64,000 nucleotides of DNA from Neobacillus vireti (GCF_001026695.1 NZ_LDNB01000010.1:288884-352883); one strand, 5' to 3'; positions 23,453-32,461 are shown, counted from the first letter of the stretch. Numbers and translations: made by a program. Notes: generated by a model not told the origin, from the sequence alone.

Positions 23453-24814
23453 TCACGAGTTGTTTCTGCTCCCCTTCAGAATAAGTTTCTTGGCAGTTGG
23501 TCGTAAGGAGTCAAAAGTCTGTTTAACATCGAAAAATTGTTTTAATACATTGTTTTCTCCGGTTAATGCTTCGCGCATCCGTAAACCATCTACATTAATA
23601 CGAGCTTGTCGGAAGTAATCTGGACCTAATTGAGACCAGTAAGCCTTTGATGCGTCCACATTGGCATAGTAATTAAAGCCCTGGCTTTTCAAATAGTGAT
23701 ATTTATCATTGGAATACTGTTTCCAGTGTCCAATATCACTACCGAAAGCGAAAATAATTGTGTCTGTTGGTCCGACAATTGGTTCCACTTCTTTTTTCCA
23801 TTTAGATGTATCTTTTTTTAAGAGATCCAAAGATACATCCTTTGCATTAAGATGTCCCCAAGTATGAGAGGCAAACATCCATCCCTCTTTTTTCAGCGCA
23901 TTAGCTACTTTTTTCGCTTGCTGTTGATCCTTTTTGAAATTTGGATCAGGCTTATTACTATTTGGACCATAGCTACTCTCTGAGGTTCGATATCCTAGTA
24001 CTCCGTTATATCCGGTTAACGAAATAATCCCTTTGGCTCCCTTGTAAGAAAAATCCGGATGTTTTTTAACAAAGTTATCTACGATAGGAACTAGATCATA
24101 AGCTCCTTGTACGACTTTTCCCTTCTCATTTACATAGGTATTTGTGACATTTCCATTGGCATCAAGTGCTAGGTTTTTGGCAAATCCATCATTTTTCATG
24201 TATTCATAATAGCTAACATCATCCTGCGACAATACCAATGGTTTTTTACCAGGCGGCAATTTAATGTCCTGGTAAACCATTTTCCCCTTTTTATCGAGTT
24301 TTGCAATGTCCTGAAGATTCAAAAGGACATATCCTCTCTCGTATAATTGATTTATAATTTTTTTAAATTCATTGATAGTCACCATGTAATCTTCATAACC
24401 TTGAGTCATATTATCTCCATCAAATGCCTTGGATGGATCGACAATTAATGAGTGAAAAAATAAATGAGAGATCTGGCTATTGTCTGGCCATGTCACAAGA
24501 TTTTTCATTTGTCGTTCGTATGTATCAATGGCACTTAGAATGTCTACATCCTTAGAAATATCTGATTGTTTTAATAGGGTTATAGATTTTTGGTAATCAT
24601 ATTGTTTAGCTGAAAACTTGGCCTGTGCTAACAGTTGTTCTTTTTGATTTTTCTCTTCCTGTATCTTGTTAGGCTTTGATTTTTTGTCATGGTGTTCCTT
24701 TTGGCTAGAATGAGGGTGTATTTTCGCTATATTCGTTGTTGATGTATGATCCTGACAGCCTACCATAAAAACTATTATTAGCAAAATCGGTATCAGGGTA
24801 AAACATTTCTTCAT
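23453..24814 (-). CDS. Polysaccharide deacetylase-family lipoprotein
   Basis: 453 residues from the ATG at 24814 (AGGAGT ribosome site). The signal peptide ends FMVGC with the lipidated Cys at 20. A Lys/Glu/Gln-rich linker follows (about 30-70), then a NodB-like deacetylase domain (about 150-430) containing LSQDDVSYYEY, GFAKNLAL and FASHTWGHLN. The D-D and H-T-x-G-H motifs coordinate the metal that hydrolyses N-acetyl groups of peptidoglycan or chitin-type glycans. Surface-anchored cell-wall modification is therefore likely. The next upstream gene is a GH3 hexosaminidase, which fits a cell-wall cluster. Confidence 0.85.
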   Translation of the reverse strand: MKKCFTLIPILLIIVFMVGCQDHTSTTNIAKIHPHSSQKEHHDKKSKPNKIQEEKNQKEQLLAQAKFSAKQYDYQKSITLLKQSDISKDVDILSAIDTYERQMKNLVTWPDNSQISHLFFHSLIVDPSKAFDGDNMTQGYEDYMVTINEFKKIINQLYERGYVLLNLQDIAKLDKKGKMVYQDIKLPPGKKPLVLSQDDVSYYEYMKNDGFAKNLALDANGNVTNTYVNEKGKVVQGAYDLVPIVDNFVKKHPDFSYKGAKGIISLTGYNGVLGYRTSESSYGPNSNKPDPNFKKDQQQAKKVANALKKEGWMFASHTWGHLNAKDVSLDLLKKDTSKWKKEVEPIVGPTDTIIFAFGSDIGHWKQYSNDKYHYLKSQGFNYYANVDASKAYWSQLGPDYFRQARINVDGLRMREALTGENNVLKQFFDVKQTFDSLRPTAKKLILKGSRNNS

Positions 24815-24906
24815 TAAATCTACTCCTAGTATTGTAGTTTTCAGTGTACATCGCAATAAACTCTTATAGGGATAGGTCAGGAAAGATTAACAACGTTATT
24901 AAACTG

Positions 24907-24937
24907 CCTAATTTCTCAGCATAAAATGAGAAATTAG
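24907..24937. terminator. Hairpin between GH3 and deacetylase genes
   Basis: CCTAATTTCTCA (24907-24918) pairs with TGAGAAATTAGG (24926-24937). It separates two same-strand genes. The T-tract on the minus strand is weak, so read-through is possible. Confidence 0.55.
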
Positions 24938-25038
24938 GATTTTCATGGCTCCATTAAAGCGCCCTATAACGGAATAACTGAGTAACTTCTATTAGCTGGT
25001 TTCGTATTATAAGGTTAACCACAAACCAATATGAATAA

Positions 25039-26811
25039 TTAATGTAAATAATTATTCATAAGACTATTGATTGAGTGATTTATTTCATTTATCTTAGGAC
25101 TTTCTACTTTCGTATCGTTAATGCTATAGTTTCTTTTTAGTTGTATAATTCTTTCTATACTTTCATTTAATCTTTGTTCTGAAATTTCCCCATTTTGAAC
25201 AGCTGTTTTTAAAGAGGAGATAATCTTTACAACATTATTATAGTCATGTCCTACTAAAATTATATCGCTTCCTGCCTTAACTGATTCAACGGCTGCTTTA
25301 CCAATATCAAAATGTTCTGTTATGGCTCCCATCGTCATATCGTCCGTTATGATGACTCCTGTAAAACCAAGTTGTTTTCTAAGAAGATCCGTCATGACAG
25401 CTTTTGACATGGTCCCTGGATTCGTTTTATCTAATTGAGGCAATAAGATATGCGCGACCATCACAACATCTGCACCTTGATTAATCGCACGTTCAAACGG
25501 TATTATTTCTAGTTCTTTAAGTTCCTTAAGGCTTTTATTTACAATTGGAAGGTCCAGATGGGAATCAACCGATGTATCTCCGTGACCTGGAAAATGCTTA
25601 ATTGTCGTGATGACGTTTTGAGACTGTATCCCTCTCATCGTTTGAACCCCAAGTTTACTTACTATTTCCGCATTGTTCCCAAATGATCGATCCCCGATTA
25701 CTGGGTTATTTGGATTGCTGTTAATATCGAGAACAGGGGCAAAATCGAGATTTAAACCAAATTCTTTTAATTCTCGCCCTAAAAGTGTACCGACTTTAAA
25801 AGAAAAATCAGGATTGTTTACTTGTCCAATCTGTTTATTTGGAGGAAAGTTAACAAGTCCACCCGGCAATCTTGTCACACGTCCACCCTCTTGGTCAACA
25901 CCTAGTAAAAGCGGTAGACTTGAACTATTTCCAGCTTTCAGTTGATTCACAAATTGAACGGCTTGTGCAGAGGTTTCAAAATTATTTTTGTAAAAAATAA
26001 TTCCTCCGACATGGATTTGGCTTATTAATTTTTTTGCGCTTGCATCCATTGTAGTCCCGGAAACCCCAGCAAGAATCATTTGCCCAATTTTATCGTCTAA
26101 ACTCATTTTTGAAATTACTTCTGAAATGGTTTGGTTTTCTTGATGATTCGGCTTTTTTGCTTGTTGATTTGGTGTTTTTTCAAACTGTGTAAAGAGTGAA
26201 ATATGGTCAACTTTAGGATTGGGCTCCTGCTCTGTTTTTACTGGTAAAACCCATAATAAATCCGTAGAAGACGTTGCATGATAGACAAGTATCATTTGGT
26301 CAACAGTTGAATCTTTATAGTATCGAATGGCATCGGGTTGTCCACCAGTTTTCTCAATTTCATTTAACGAGATATTTTGCAGTTCAGAATCATAAGATCG
26401 TATATCATTAACAGTCTGATCGGCATAGCCGATTGTAGAATGATGACTTTTGTATTCCTCATACCTGCCTTTAGCAGTTTTCGAAATATGGTCTGATTTT
26501 CCCCACTCTTTGTTTACTTCCTTCCATTCTGTTTTACCGGAAACAAAGGGAATATTCGGAACCTTACCTTCCTTAGATAAGGAAAAAGTTTCTTCTACTA
26601 ATTTCTCAAGATTTGAATTCTGATTATTCTTCGAATCCACTGTATTTTTACCGGAAGGTTGAGTAATAATTGGACTTTCTTTACCTTGGGTAGTCTGTTC
26701 GCTGCTATTTTCTTTGATTGCATAATAATAAACGCCAATGATTAAGGCTAAAATTAAAAGTGGAATCGTAAGAATAAGTAATTTACTTCGAGATTTCCTT
26801 TGTCTTTTCAT
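25039..26811 (-). CDS. Membrane-anchored GH3 beta-N-acetylhexosaminidase with N-terminal DUF4309-like domain
   Basis: 590 residues. An N-terminal anchor helix (about 10-30, LLILTIPLLILALIIGVYYY) is followed by a Ser/Asn/Gln-rich linker and a domain at about 65-205 (LSKEGKVPNIPFVSGKTEWK ... MILVYHATSSTDLLWVLP) resembling DUF4309/YjgB. The GH3 domain (about 230-560) contains VGGIIFYKNNFE, LGVDQEGGRVTRLP, and the NagZ signature KHFPGHGDTSVDSH whose Asp-His dyad is the general acid/base. It should remove GlcNAc from peptidoglycan fragments outside the cell. The same extra domain ends the BlaR1-like protein encoded just upstream, so the two probably respond to the same ligand or partner. Confidence 0.85.
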   Translation of the reverse strand: MKRQRKSRSKLLILTIPLLILALIIGVYYYAIKENSSEQTTQGKESPIITQPSGKNTVDSKNNQNSNLEKLVEETFSLSKEGKVPNIPFVSGKTEWKEVNKEWGKSDHISKTAKGRYEEYKSHHSTIGYADQTVNDIRSYDSELQNISLNEIEKTGGQPDAIRYYKDSTVDQMILVYHATSSTDLLWVLPVKTEQEPNPKVDHISLFTQFEKTPNQQAKKPNHQENQTISEVISKMSLDDKIGQMILAGVSGTTMDASAKKLISQIHVGGIIFYKNNFETSAQAVQFVNQLKAGNSSSLPLLLGVDQEGGRVTRLPGGLVNFPPNKQIGQVNNPDFSFKVGTLLGRELKEFGLNLDFAPVLDINSNPNNPVIGDRSFGNNAEIVSKLGVQTMRGIQSQNVITTIKHFPGHGDTSVDSHLDLPIVNKSLKELKELEIIPFERAINQGADVVMVAHILLPQLDKTNPGTMSKAVMTDLLRKQLGFTGVIITDDMTMGAITEHFDIGKAAVESVKAGSDIILVGHDYNNVVKIISSLKTAVQNGEISEQRLNESIERIIQLKRNYSINDTKVESPKINEINHSINSLMNNYLH

Positions 26812-26926
26812 ATTCCAATTCCCCTTTCTAACATTTCGTTTTTAGCTTTTATGACGTTTTTTTCGAGTTCATCATCCGCTATTTATTTCTTGTTTTTAAA
26901 CCATTCTTGAAAGTCTTTAACAATCA

Positions 26927-26957
26927 AGAGGATGAAATCATGATCATTTCATCCTCT
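26927..26957 (-). terminator. Hairpin between blaR1-like and GH3 genes
   Basis: AGAGGATGAAAT (26927-26938) pairs with ATTTCATCCTCT (26946-26957), in the 223-base gap. On the minus strand it is followed by TGATTGTT, a weak T-tract, so it may attenuate rather than fully stop transcription into the GH3 gene. Confidence 0.55.
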
Positions 26958-27034
26958 ATTTAAGTTGTTAATTATAATGTTTGCACCTATAACAGAGTTC
27001 ATCCGCAGTCGTTGCTTTTTTGTTTCATATTTTA

Positions 27035-28822
27035 TCACCATTGTCTTCCCGGATCATTTGACATATTATTAACGGTACCCTTAGGGTAAAGCACGGAGTA
27101 GTGGTCCATTACCGGGTCCGGATTACTATTTGAAGTCTTAGGAAATACTAACAAAATTTTGTATTCCGAATTTGCAACATACCCTATAATTTCCTCATCC
27201 TTACTTTTCACGTCATATGCCGGAGTTCCAAATACTTTCTTTACCATAGAGAGTGATAATTCATTTAATTTCTTATCAAAGGATCTCGCCTCAAAAATCC
27301 GTGACCCTTTATTGAATCCAAATACCACATTGTCTTTCGAAAATACAGCATAATTCCCCTTAGCATTAGGTACCCAATCAACCTTATCCGGATTTCCTAG
27401 CTTTTTCTCTACGTCTTCTATAACAGTAGTTTTAACAGGAAACTCTGAGTTTATGATTTTACCCTGCTTTGCCAATTGCATGATACTTGACAGAAGCTTT
27501 CTCTGAGTATCCCCATTAGATGATGAAGCAGCGGTATTGTTATTCGATGCTGTCGCTTTGCTTGTTTTGTCTTGTGTTGTGTTGCTTTGTGATACATTGC
27601 TTGTTTTGTCTTGTGTTGTGTTGCTTTGTGATGCTTGGCTTATATTGCCTTGCGTTGTATTGCTTTGTGATGCTTGGCTTATATTGCCTTGCGTTGTATT
27701 ACTTTGTGATGGTTCATCTTGAGATTTTTTTTCCACTGACAGAGTAGAACTATTTGTATCACTGGTTTCATTTGGGCTAACATCTGAACTACCTGGTTTT
27801 ATGGTGCTTGAGCACCCTACCATAATTGTAAGAGATAGAGCTAATACTGCACATATTGCCGAACTTTTTTTAAATTGTGTAATCATAACAATTCTCCGTT
27901 TATTGTATTTATTTGCATATCCTAATGTCCCAGTAGTACTTCTTTTCTCTGAGAATAATCTAAGCATATTGATCATAGTCTGACCGTATTTTTTGACTTC
28001 TTCTTCTTTCTTCAAAGTGTTGATGACTGAAGCATCACATGCAACTTCACAGTCTTGTTTTACCTGATTAAGTGAATACCAGATTAAAGGATTGAACCAA
28101 TAAATTGCTTTAACAATCATAAGTAAGTTGTTTACCACTAAATCCTTGTTCTTAATATGATTTAACTCATGACTGAAAACAAACCTAAACTCTTCCAGGG
28201 TTAATTTATCTATAAGCTCCTCTGAAATTAATATTTTAGGACGGATGATCCCGAAAACTGCAGGTGATTTCGAGTAATTACTATAAATAATTTTTATCTT
28301 TGAATTTATTTTAAGTCTTGTTTTTTCTGCTTCTAAAATTTCAAGTAGGTCTTCTCTATCACAGGCTGAACACTTTTTCAATTTAGCCATCATCAAGATA
28401 TTTACGCATAGAATATACAGTAAAATTGATGAAACACCTATTATCCACAGCACCGCTGCAGTATCATAATTAAAAATAACGCCTATAATACCCGGATCAC
28501 TTAATACGTTACGATCTTCTATAGAGGGTATATTTCCGGTTGCGATCGTACTGTTTGTTATTATGTTAGGAACATATTGCTCTGCTATAAAATGAGGATC
28601 AAGTTCCTTCTGTTCAATTGTAATAAAATTCATAAAGCTTATATGACTTTGAATGTCTATGGGGAGTATTAGCCTAAGTACAAGCAAAATCCAAATATAA
28701 TAATGAAGCTTTGCACTAAGCTTTTGTCTAAAAATCGCCTTTACGGCAAGTATCCCCACTGCTAGAATACTACCCATAAGTGACAGTAATAAGACTTCTT
28801 TAAATACTGCAGATAAAACCAT
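27035..28822 (-). CDS. BlaR1/MecR1-type M56 membrane metalloprotease with C-terminal DUF4309-like domain
   Basis: 595 residues. Four membrane helices and an M56 zinc-protease domain fill the first ~340 residues; the zinc motif is HELNH (218-222), with a downstream CEVACD segment. After a further hydrophobic stretch (about 318-335) comes an Asn/Gln/Ser/Thr-rich linker with a 13-residue repeat (QSNTTQGNISQAS), and then a domain (about 440-585) resembling DUF4309. Classical BlaR1 ends instead in a penicillin-binding sensor domain; that domain is absent here. Predicted role: sense an extracellular cue, then cleave the BlaI repressor encoded 17 bases upstream. The GH3 protein carries the same domain. 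Confidence 0.85.
   Translation of the reverse strand: MVLSAVFKEVLLLSLMGSILAVGILAVKAIFRQKLSAKLHYYIWILLVLRLILPIDIQSHISFMNFITIEQKELDPHFIAEQYVPNIITNSTIATGNIPSIEDRNVLSDPGIIGVIFNYDTAAVLWIIGVSSILLYILCVNILMMAKLKKCSACDREDLLEILEAEKTRLKINSKIKIIYSNYSKSPAVFGIIRPKILISEELIDKLTLEEFRFVFSHELNHIKNKDLVVNNLLMIVKAIYWFNPLIWYSLNQVKQDCEVACDASVINTLKKEEEVKKYGQTMINMLRLFSEKRSTTGTLGYANKYNKRRIVMITQFKKSSAICAVLALSLTIMVGCSSTIKPGSSDVSPNETSDTNSSTLSVEKKSQDEPSQSNTTQGNISQASQSNTTQGNISQASQSNTTQDKTSNVSQSNTTQDKTSKATASNNNTAASSSNGDTQRKLLSSIMQLAKQGKIINSEFPVKTTVIEDVEKKLGNPDKVDWVPNAKGNYAVFSKDNVVFGFNKGSRIFEARSFDKKLNELSLSMVKKVFGTPAYDVKSKDEEIIGYVANSEYKILLVFPKTSNSNPDPVMDHYSVLYPKGTVNNMSNDPGRQW
27555..27715. repeat. 39-base tandem repeat inside the blaR1-like gene
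   Basis: About four imperfect copies of a 39-base unit encoding QSNTTQGNISQAS or QSNTTQDKTSNVS. It forms the flexible extracellular linker between the last membrane segment and the DUF4309-like domain, and is expected to vary in copy number between strains. Confidence 0.8.
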
Positions 28823-28839
28823 GTCCCATTACCTGCCTT

Positions 28840-29226
28840 TTAATCGTTATTTTTTTTATGAAGCAATCTTTCCAGTTCTTCTATTTCCTTCTCAGAAATC
28901 TTCTCTTCTTTTATAAAATTGGCGAGCATAAGGTGGATAGAACCATCGTATACCTTTTGAATAAACGACCTTGTTTCTTCCAGTACACAGTCTCTTTTAT
29001 CTACCAAAGGATAATACTTATAAAGAGGCATCTCCTTATTTACACCTATAGCACCTTTCTTTACCAGTCTACTTATTAATGAATGAATTGTTTTGGGACT
29101 CCATTTCTTATTAGAACTTACAGCCTCTACTATCTTCGCAGAAGTTAATGGAGATGGAGTTTCTTCCCATAGCACCTTCATTACAATCCACTCTGCATCA
29201 GATATATTGCACTCTGCTTTCTTCAT
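28840..29226 (-). CDS. BlaI/MecI family repressor
   Basis: 128 residues, the normal family length. The winged-helix domain covers about 5-75: CNISDAEWIVMKVLWEETPS (the ISDAEWxVMxxLW signature), TIHSLISRLVKKGAIG. The C-terminal dimer domain carries the stretch that BlaR1 proteases cleave. GGAGG precedes the ATG at 29226. Two BlaI operator boxes lie in its promoter, so it should repress its own operon (blaI, blaR1-like and probably GH3). Confidence 0.92.
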   Translation of the reverse strand: MKKAECNISDAEWIVMKVLWEETPSPLTSAKIVEAVSSNKKWSPKTIHSLISRLVKKGAIGVNKEMPLYKYYPLVDKRDCVLEETRSFIQKVYDGSIHLMLANFIKEEKISEKEIEELERLLHKKNND

Positions 29227-29241
29227 CTTTCTCCTCCATCC

Positions 29242-29292
29242 TACAAGTGTAATCTACAATAAAGACTACGCTTGTAGGACAGAGTTGTCAAC
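29242..29292 (-). promoter_or_regulatory. blaI promoter with two BlaI operator boxes
   Basis: Minus-strand -35 TTGACA (29287-29292) and -10 TAGTCT (29263-29268), 18-base spacer. Operator 1 (29267-29276, plus-strand TACGCTTGTA) overlaps the -10. Operator 2 (29242-29251, TACAAGTGTA) lies just downstream, 25 bases centre to centre. Both fit the TACA-N2-TGTA pattern bound by BlaI/MecI. Confidence 0.82.
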
Positions 29293-29361
29293 GTCCTTTA
29301 TTTTCCAAATTGAATAACAGGAAGGAAAAATGAGTAATAAAGTACATTTTCAAAACAAAAA

Positions 29362-29397
29362 GAAGGCATAGGCACCAATTACTCTACCTATGTCTTC
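29362..29397. terminator. Hairpin in the gap between the bla-type operon and the next gene
   Basis: GAAGGCATAGG (29362-29372) pairs with CCTATGTCTTC (29387-29397) with one mismatch/GU. It lies in an otherwise featureless gap. Confidence 0.45.
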
Positions 29398-29524
29398 CAT
29401 CTCATTTAACATTTGCCGTAAACGTTCATCAAATGACTTTTTTATTAAGGCAGTGCAGCTGCACCACATTTCTCAATCTTTCTAATTAGGTCTCTCGTTT
29501 TGTGCTTTTTGCATAAGCTAAGCA

Positions 29525-29800
29525 TTATCTGTTATCGGATTTTAACCTATCAATATATTCTTTTCCTTCTAACAGTGAAAGACCTAAAGTTTCTCTTGCT
29601 TTTTTAACTGCTTTTATGTCTTCGCCCTCTTTTATTAGCTTACGTAGTTCATCATTTATTGGATTTTTAGGTAGTCCCGATTGTTGGGTTAATTGGTCTA
29701 AGGTGTATTGCATTCTTTTTATACTACCTTCTAATTTATCCACCTTAGCCAATAATTTTATTATAATAAGAAAAGCTATGATTATGAGAATGTATTCCAC
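29525..29800 (-). CDS. Small membrane-anchored protein with ribosomal L7/L12-like C-terminus
   Basis: 91 residues. One N-terminal membrane helix (MEYILIIIAFLIIIKLLAKV), a short coiled coil (about 20-40), then EDIKAVKKARETLGLSLLEG and KEYIDRL, which mimics the bL12 C-terminal domain motif. Proteins of this build are widespread in Firmicutes and of unknown role. Confidence 0.7.
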   Translation of the reverse strand: MEYILIIIAFLIIIKLLAKVDKLEGSIKRMQYTLDQLTQQSGLPKNPINDELRKLIKEGEDIKAVKKARETLGLSLLEGKEYIDRLKSDNR

Positions 29801-29824
29801 TTACCATGAAACCTCCAAACTATA

Positions 29825-30109
29825 TTATTTACTTCTCTCTTTAATTAAGAAATATATCGAGATTAAAAATGCACAGATTGTAAGAAACCATGTTGTAAAA
29901 AATGAAAGACCCAAACCAATATCCGCATCTTCATATTGAACTATTTTATGATTAATTACTCCATAAATAACAGGACTAGCGATAATTAAATAAATAAAGC
30001 ATGCGAAGATAAAAGGCATTTTCCCTTTCTTATCAGTATTTTTAAAGTAAATAATAAAGGGAATTACCAATATCATTAAAGTAATGAGTAAAATAGTATT
30101 CAAGTTCAT
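29825..30109 (-). CDS. Small integral membrane protein
   Basis: 94 residues from the ATG at 30109, chosen because GGAGG lies ten bases upstream. Three hydrophobic segments (MNLNTILLITLMILVIPFII, FIFACFIYLIIASPVIYG, FFTTWFLTICAFLISIYFLI). No recognised family. It lies 25 bases upstream of the L12-like membrane gene, likely co-transcribed. Confidence 0.7.
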   Translation of the reverse strand: MNLNTILLITLMILVIPFIIYFKNTDKKGKMPFIFACFIYLIIASPVIYGVINHKIVQYEDADIGLGLSFFTTWFLTICAFLISIYFLIKERSK

Positions 30110-30205
30110 GTTACATTCACCTCCACTTAGTAGGTATGTTAACACTGATTTTGATATAAATGAAGGCACGCAATTTGATGCCTTCATTATTTATATTAAA
30201 ATTTA

Positions 30206-31060
30206 TTATATAGAATCTGATTCAGTAGCATTCAAAAATTGAATCAGTTCCGCGTTGAACTCCTTGGCGTGCGTCACGTTAAACCCATGAGGACCACCTT
30301 TAATTACCACAAGCTGACTGTTCGGAATGCGTTCATGCGCCTTTTGCCCGCTGACTTCCAATGGAACGACGGCATCTGAATCACCGTGAATAACTAGTGT
30401 TGGTATGTTGAACTTATCTAAATCACCACGGAAGTCTGTTTTACTAAACGCTGCGATACAGTCAAGTGTGCCCTTTGGTGAAGCAAATGCTGCAATGTCA
30501 CGATTATATAATCGGAATTCTTCGCTCACTAGATCCGTTCTGTCCCCAGATGCGAAGAAGTTCGTCGTAAAGTTATCGAGGAATGCAATTCGATCTGCCT
30601 TTACTCCATCTTGTAAGCCTTTGATTAATGCATCGTCAAATCCGCCGTCCGGATTATCCTCAGTTTTGTAAAGATACGGAGGTACTGCCCCTGCTAGTAT
30701 AGCTCTTGATACACGCTCTGTTCCGTAAGTACCAATGTAACGAGAAACCTCGCCTCCACCCATCGAGAAGCCAACCAATGTTACGTCACGAAGATCAAGA
30801 TGCTCCAGTATTTTGTGTAGGTCTGCCGCAAATGTATCATATTCATACCCATTCCATGGCTGTGAAGACTGACCGAATCCACGACGATCATACGTAATGA
30901 CTCGGTAACCAGCCTCAACTAATGCTGGTACTTGTTTTTCCCAAGATCCCCCACTAAGTGGCCAACCATGGATTAACACTACTGGTTTTCCAGATCCTAC
31001 ATCCTCAATGTGAAGCTCAATCGGTGCACCATTTTCAAATCCTACTGTAAGTTTACTCAT
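30206..31060 (-). CDS. Alpha/beta hydrolase, non-haem chloroperoxidase type
   Basis: 284 residues from the ATG at 31060 (GGAGG 8 bases upstream). Oxyanion loop HGWPLSGGSWEKQ, nucleophile elbow GFSMGGGEV (Ser at about 99), Asp in HGDSDAVVP and His in GGPHGFN complete the Ser-Asp-His triad. The closest type is the esterase/haloperoxidase family that also makes peracids. Divergent from an OhrR-like regulator with an inverted repeat between them, so organic peroxide or thiol stress probably controls it. Confidence 0.88.
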   Translation of the reverse strand: MSKLTVGFENGAPIELHIEDVGSGKPVVLIHGWPLSGGSWEKQVPALVEAGYRVITYDRRGFGQSSQPWNGYEYDTFAADLHKILEHLDLRDVTLVGFSMGGGEVSRYIGTYGTERVSRAILAGAVPPYLYKTEDNPDGGFDDALIKGLQDGVKADRIAFLDNFTTNFFASGDRTDLVSEEFRLYNRDIAAFASPKGTLDCIAAFSKTDFRGDLDKFNIPTLVIHGDSDAVVPLEVSGQKAHERIPNSQLVVIKGGPHGFNVTHAKEFNAELIQFLNATESDSI

Positions 31061-31087
31061 TTTAAATTCCTCCATTATTATTATTTT

Positions 31088-31118
31088 AAGTTTCGCAAAA
31101 TTGTATTGTGCAAAACTT
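31088..31118. promoter_or_regulatory. Inverted repeat, probable operator of the OhrR-like regulator
   Basis: AAGTTTCGCAAAA and TTGTGCAAAACTT (31088-31118) form an inverted repeat with two mismatches. A half-site-like TTTTGCAAAA lies at about 31173. It sits between the divergent hydrolase and MarR/OhrR-type genes. Confidence 0.6.
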
Positions 31119-31247
31119 AATTTGCGAGTTCATCTTACCTTCATTTTAAAATGTTGTCAACAATTAAATTTTGCAAAATACTTTTTCTTATTCAGAAGGT
31201 ATGTTAAATTATTAATGAGAGAAATACTAATTATTAGAGGTGTAACC

Positions 31248-31697
31248 ATGGAAACTAACCCACATAATCTTAAATTAGAGGACCACTTATGTTTCTCATT
31301 GTATGCCTGTTCACGGGCCATCTTACGACTTTATCGCCCTTACCTAGATGAACTTCAGCTCACTTATCCTCAGTATCTAGTCTTAGTTACCTTGTGGGAA
31401 AAGCCACAAAGAACAATTAAAGAGCTGGGTGAAGTGCTTAATCTTGATACAGGTACACTGACTCCCCTACTCAAACGTATGGAAGCTGCCGGTCTCATCG
31501 AGCGTCGCCGTGACACAGTGGACGAACGCGTCATGAACATTTTTATAACGCAAGCTGGTAAAGCCCTACAGGAAAAGGCATCGTGTGTTCCACAATCCTT
31601 ATTCGACGCAACTGGCATGAATAAAAAGGAATTGGATGAAATAAACGAAACAATCATGCGCCTTTTACATCAGCTGAATGGAACCGCTGAGAAATAG
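31248..31697 (+). CDS. MarR family regulator, OhrR-like (organic peroxide sensor)
   Basis: 149 residues from the ATG at 31248, preceded by GAGGTG. The N-terminal Cys in LEDHLCFSLYACSR (Cys15) matches the redox-sensing Cys of OhrR, followed by YPQYLVLVTLWEK. The winged helix is TIKELGEVLNLDTGTLTPLL, KRMEAAGLIERRRD, DERVMNIFIT, again the OhrR pattern. It should repress the divergent hydrolase and release it when Cys15 is oxidised. No ohrA gene is in the window. Confidence 0.88.
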   Translation: METNPHNLKLEDHLCFSLYACSRAILRLYRPYLDELQLTYPQYLVLVTLWEKPQRTIKELGEVLNLDTGTLTPLLKRMEAAGLIERRRDTVDERVMNIFITQAGKALQEKASCVPQSLFDATGMNKKELDEINETIMRLLHQLNGTAEK

Positions 31698-31930
31698 AGG
31701 CAATAGAAAAAATCCACTCTAATAGCTAAAAGTGGATTTTTTCTATTTTTGATACCATTATTATCGAAACCCTTGTTGATTAAAACGCTCATTAGTTGAG
31801 AAGAAAAGAGACGCTTATTCTAGAATGGGACCGATTGTGGAGTATGTTATTCAACTAAAGCATAGTAATTGTTCTATGACGCCATAAGAAGAGTCGCTAT
31901 GTTCATTATCAATAGACATTTGAATCCGTG

Positions 31931-32185
31931 AAAATGGCAATGTTTTATAATCTTGTTACGCTAGGTAGAAAAAATTCGCTCTTTAGTGTTAGTGCAGCCG
32001 GCGCAAAAGCGAATGCCATTTGTTTGAGTATCGCAGATACTGCCAAAAGTAACGGTGTTGATTTCTATCCATATTTAAAGAAACTTTTGACGGATCTACC
32101 GAATCTCGAAATCCATCAAAACCCTGAAATTTTAGATCAATACATGCCCTGGTCAAAAATGATTAAGGCAGAATGTAGCAAATAA
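31931..32185 (+). pseudogene. IS66 family transposase, C-terminal fragment
   Basis: 85 codons reading FSVSAAGAKANAICLSIADT, AKSNGVDFYPYLKKLLTDLP and LDQYMPWSKMIK, the standard end of IS66 TnpC (GAKAxAxIxSIxETAKxNGL... LPWS). The catalytic domain and the other IS66 genes are absent. Confidence 0.8.
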
Positions 32186-32240
32186 CTGTAATAAGCCGTA
32201 ATTTTGATTAAAAAAGTCAAGATTTACGGCTATTTGTAAT

Positions 32241-32258
32241 GCGTACCCTAAGGTACGC
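32241..32258 (+). terminator. Intrinsic terminator after the IS66 remnant
   Basis: GCGTACC (32241-32247) pairs with GGTACGC (32252-32258), followed by TTATTTTTTTAT. Confidence 0.75.
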
Positions 32259-32461
32259 TTATTTTTTTATAATTATAAGAAAGAGGTAATTTTACAACAT
32301 GTTAATATACACGATCCACCTGCTTTCTTTCAATATCTCTGCAATTTTCCTTCGTAAATCGTCCCTAGACTTTCTCATTTAAGTGTAAATTCTTTGGTTA
32401 TAGTGCATTTAAAGGTGGGAGATTGGGTTTACTGATTTAAATTAATCTCTAATTTAAGCTG

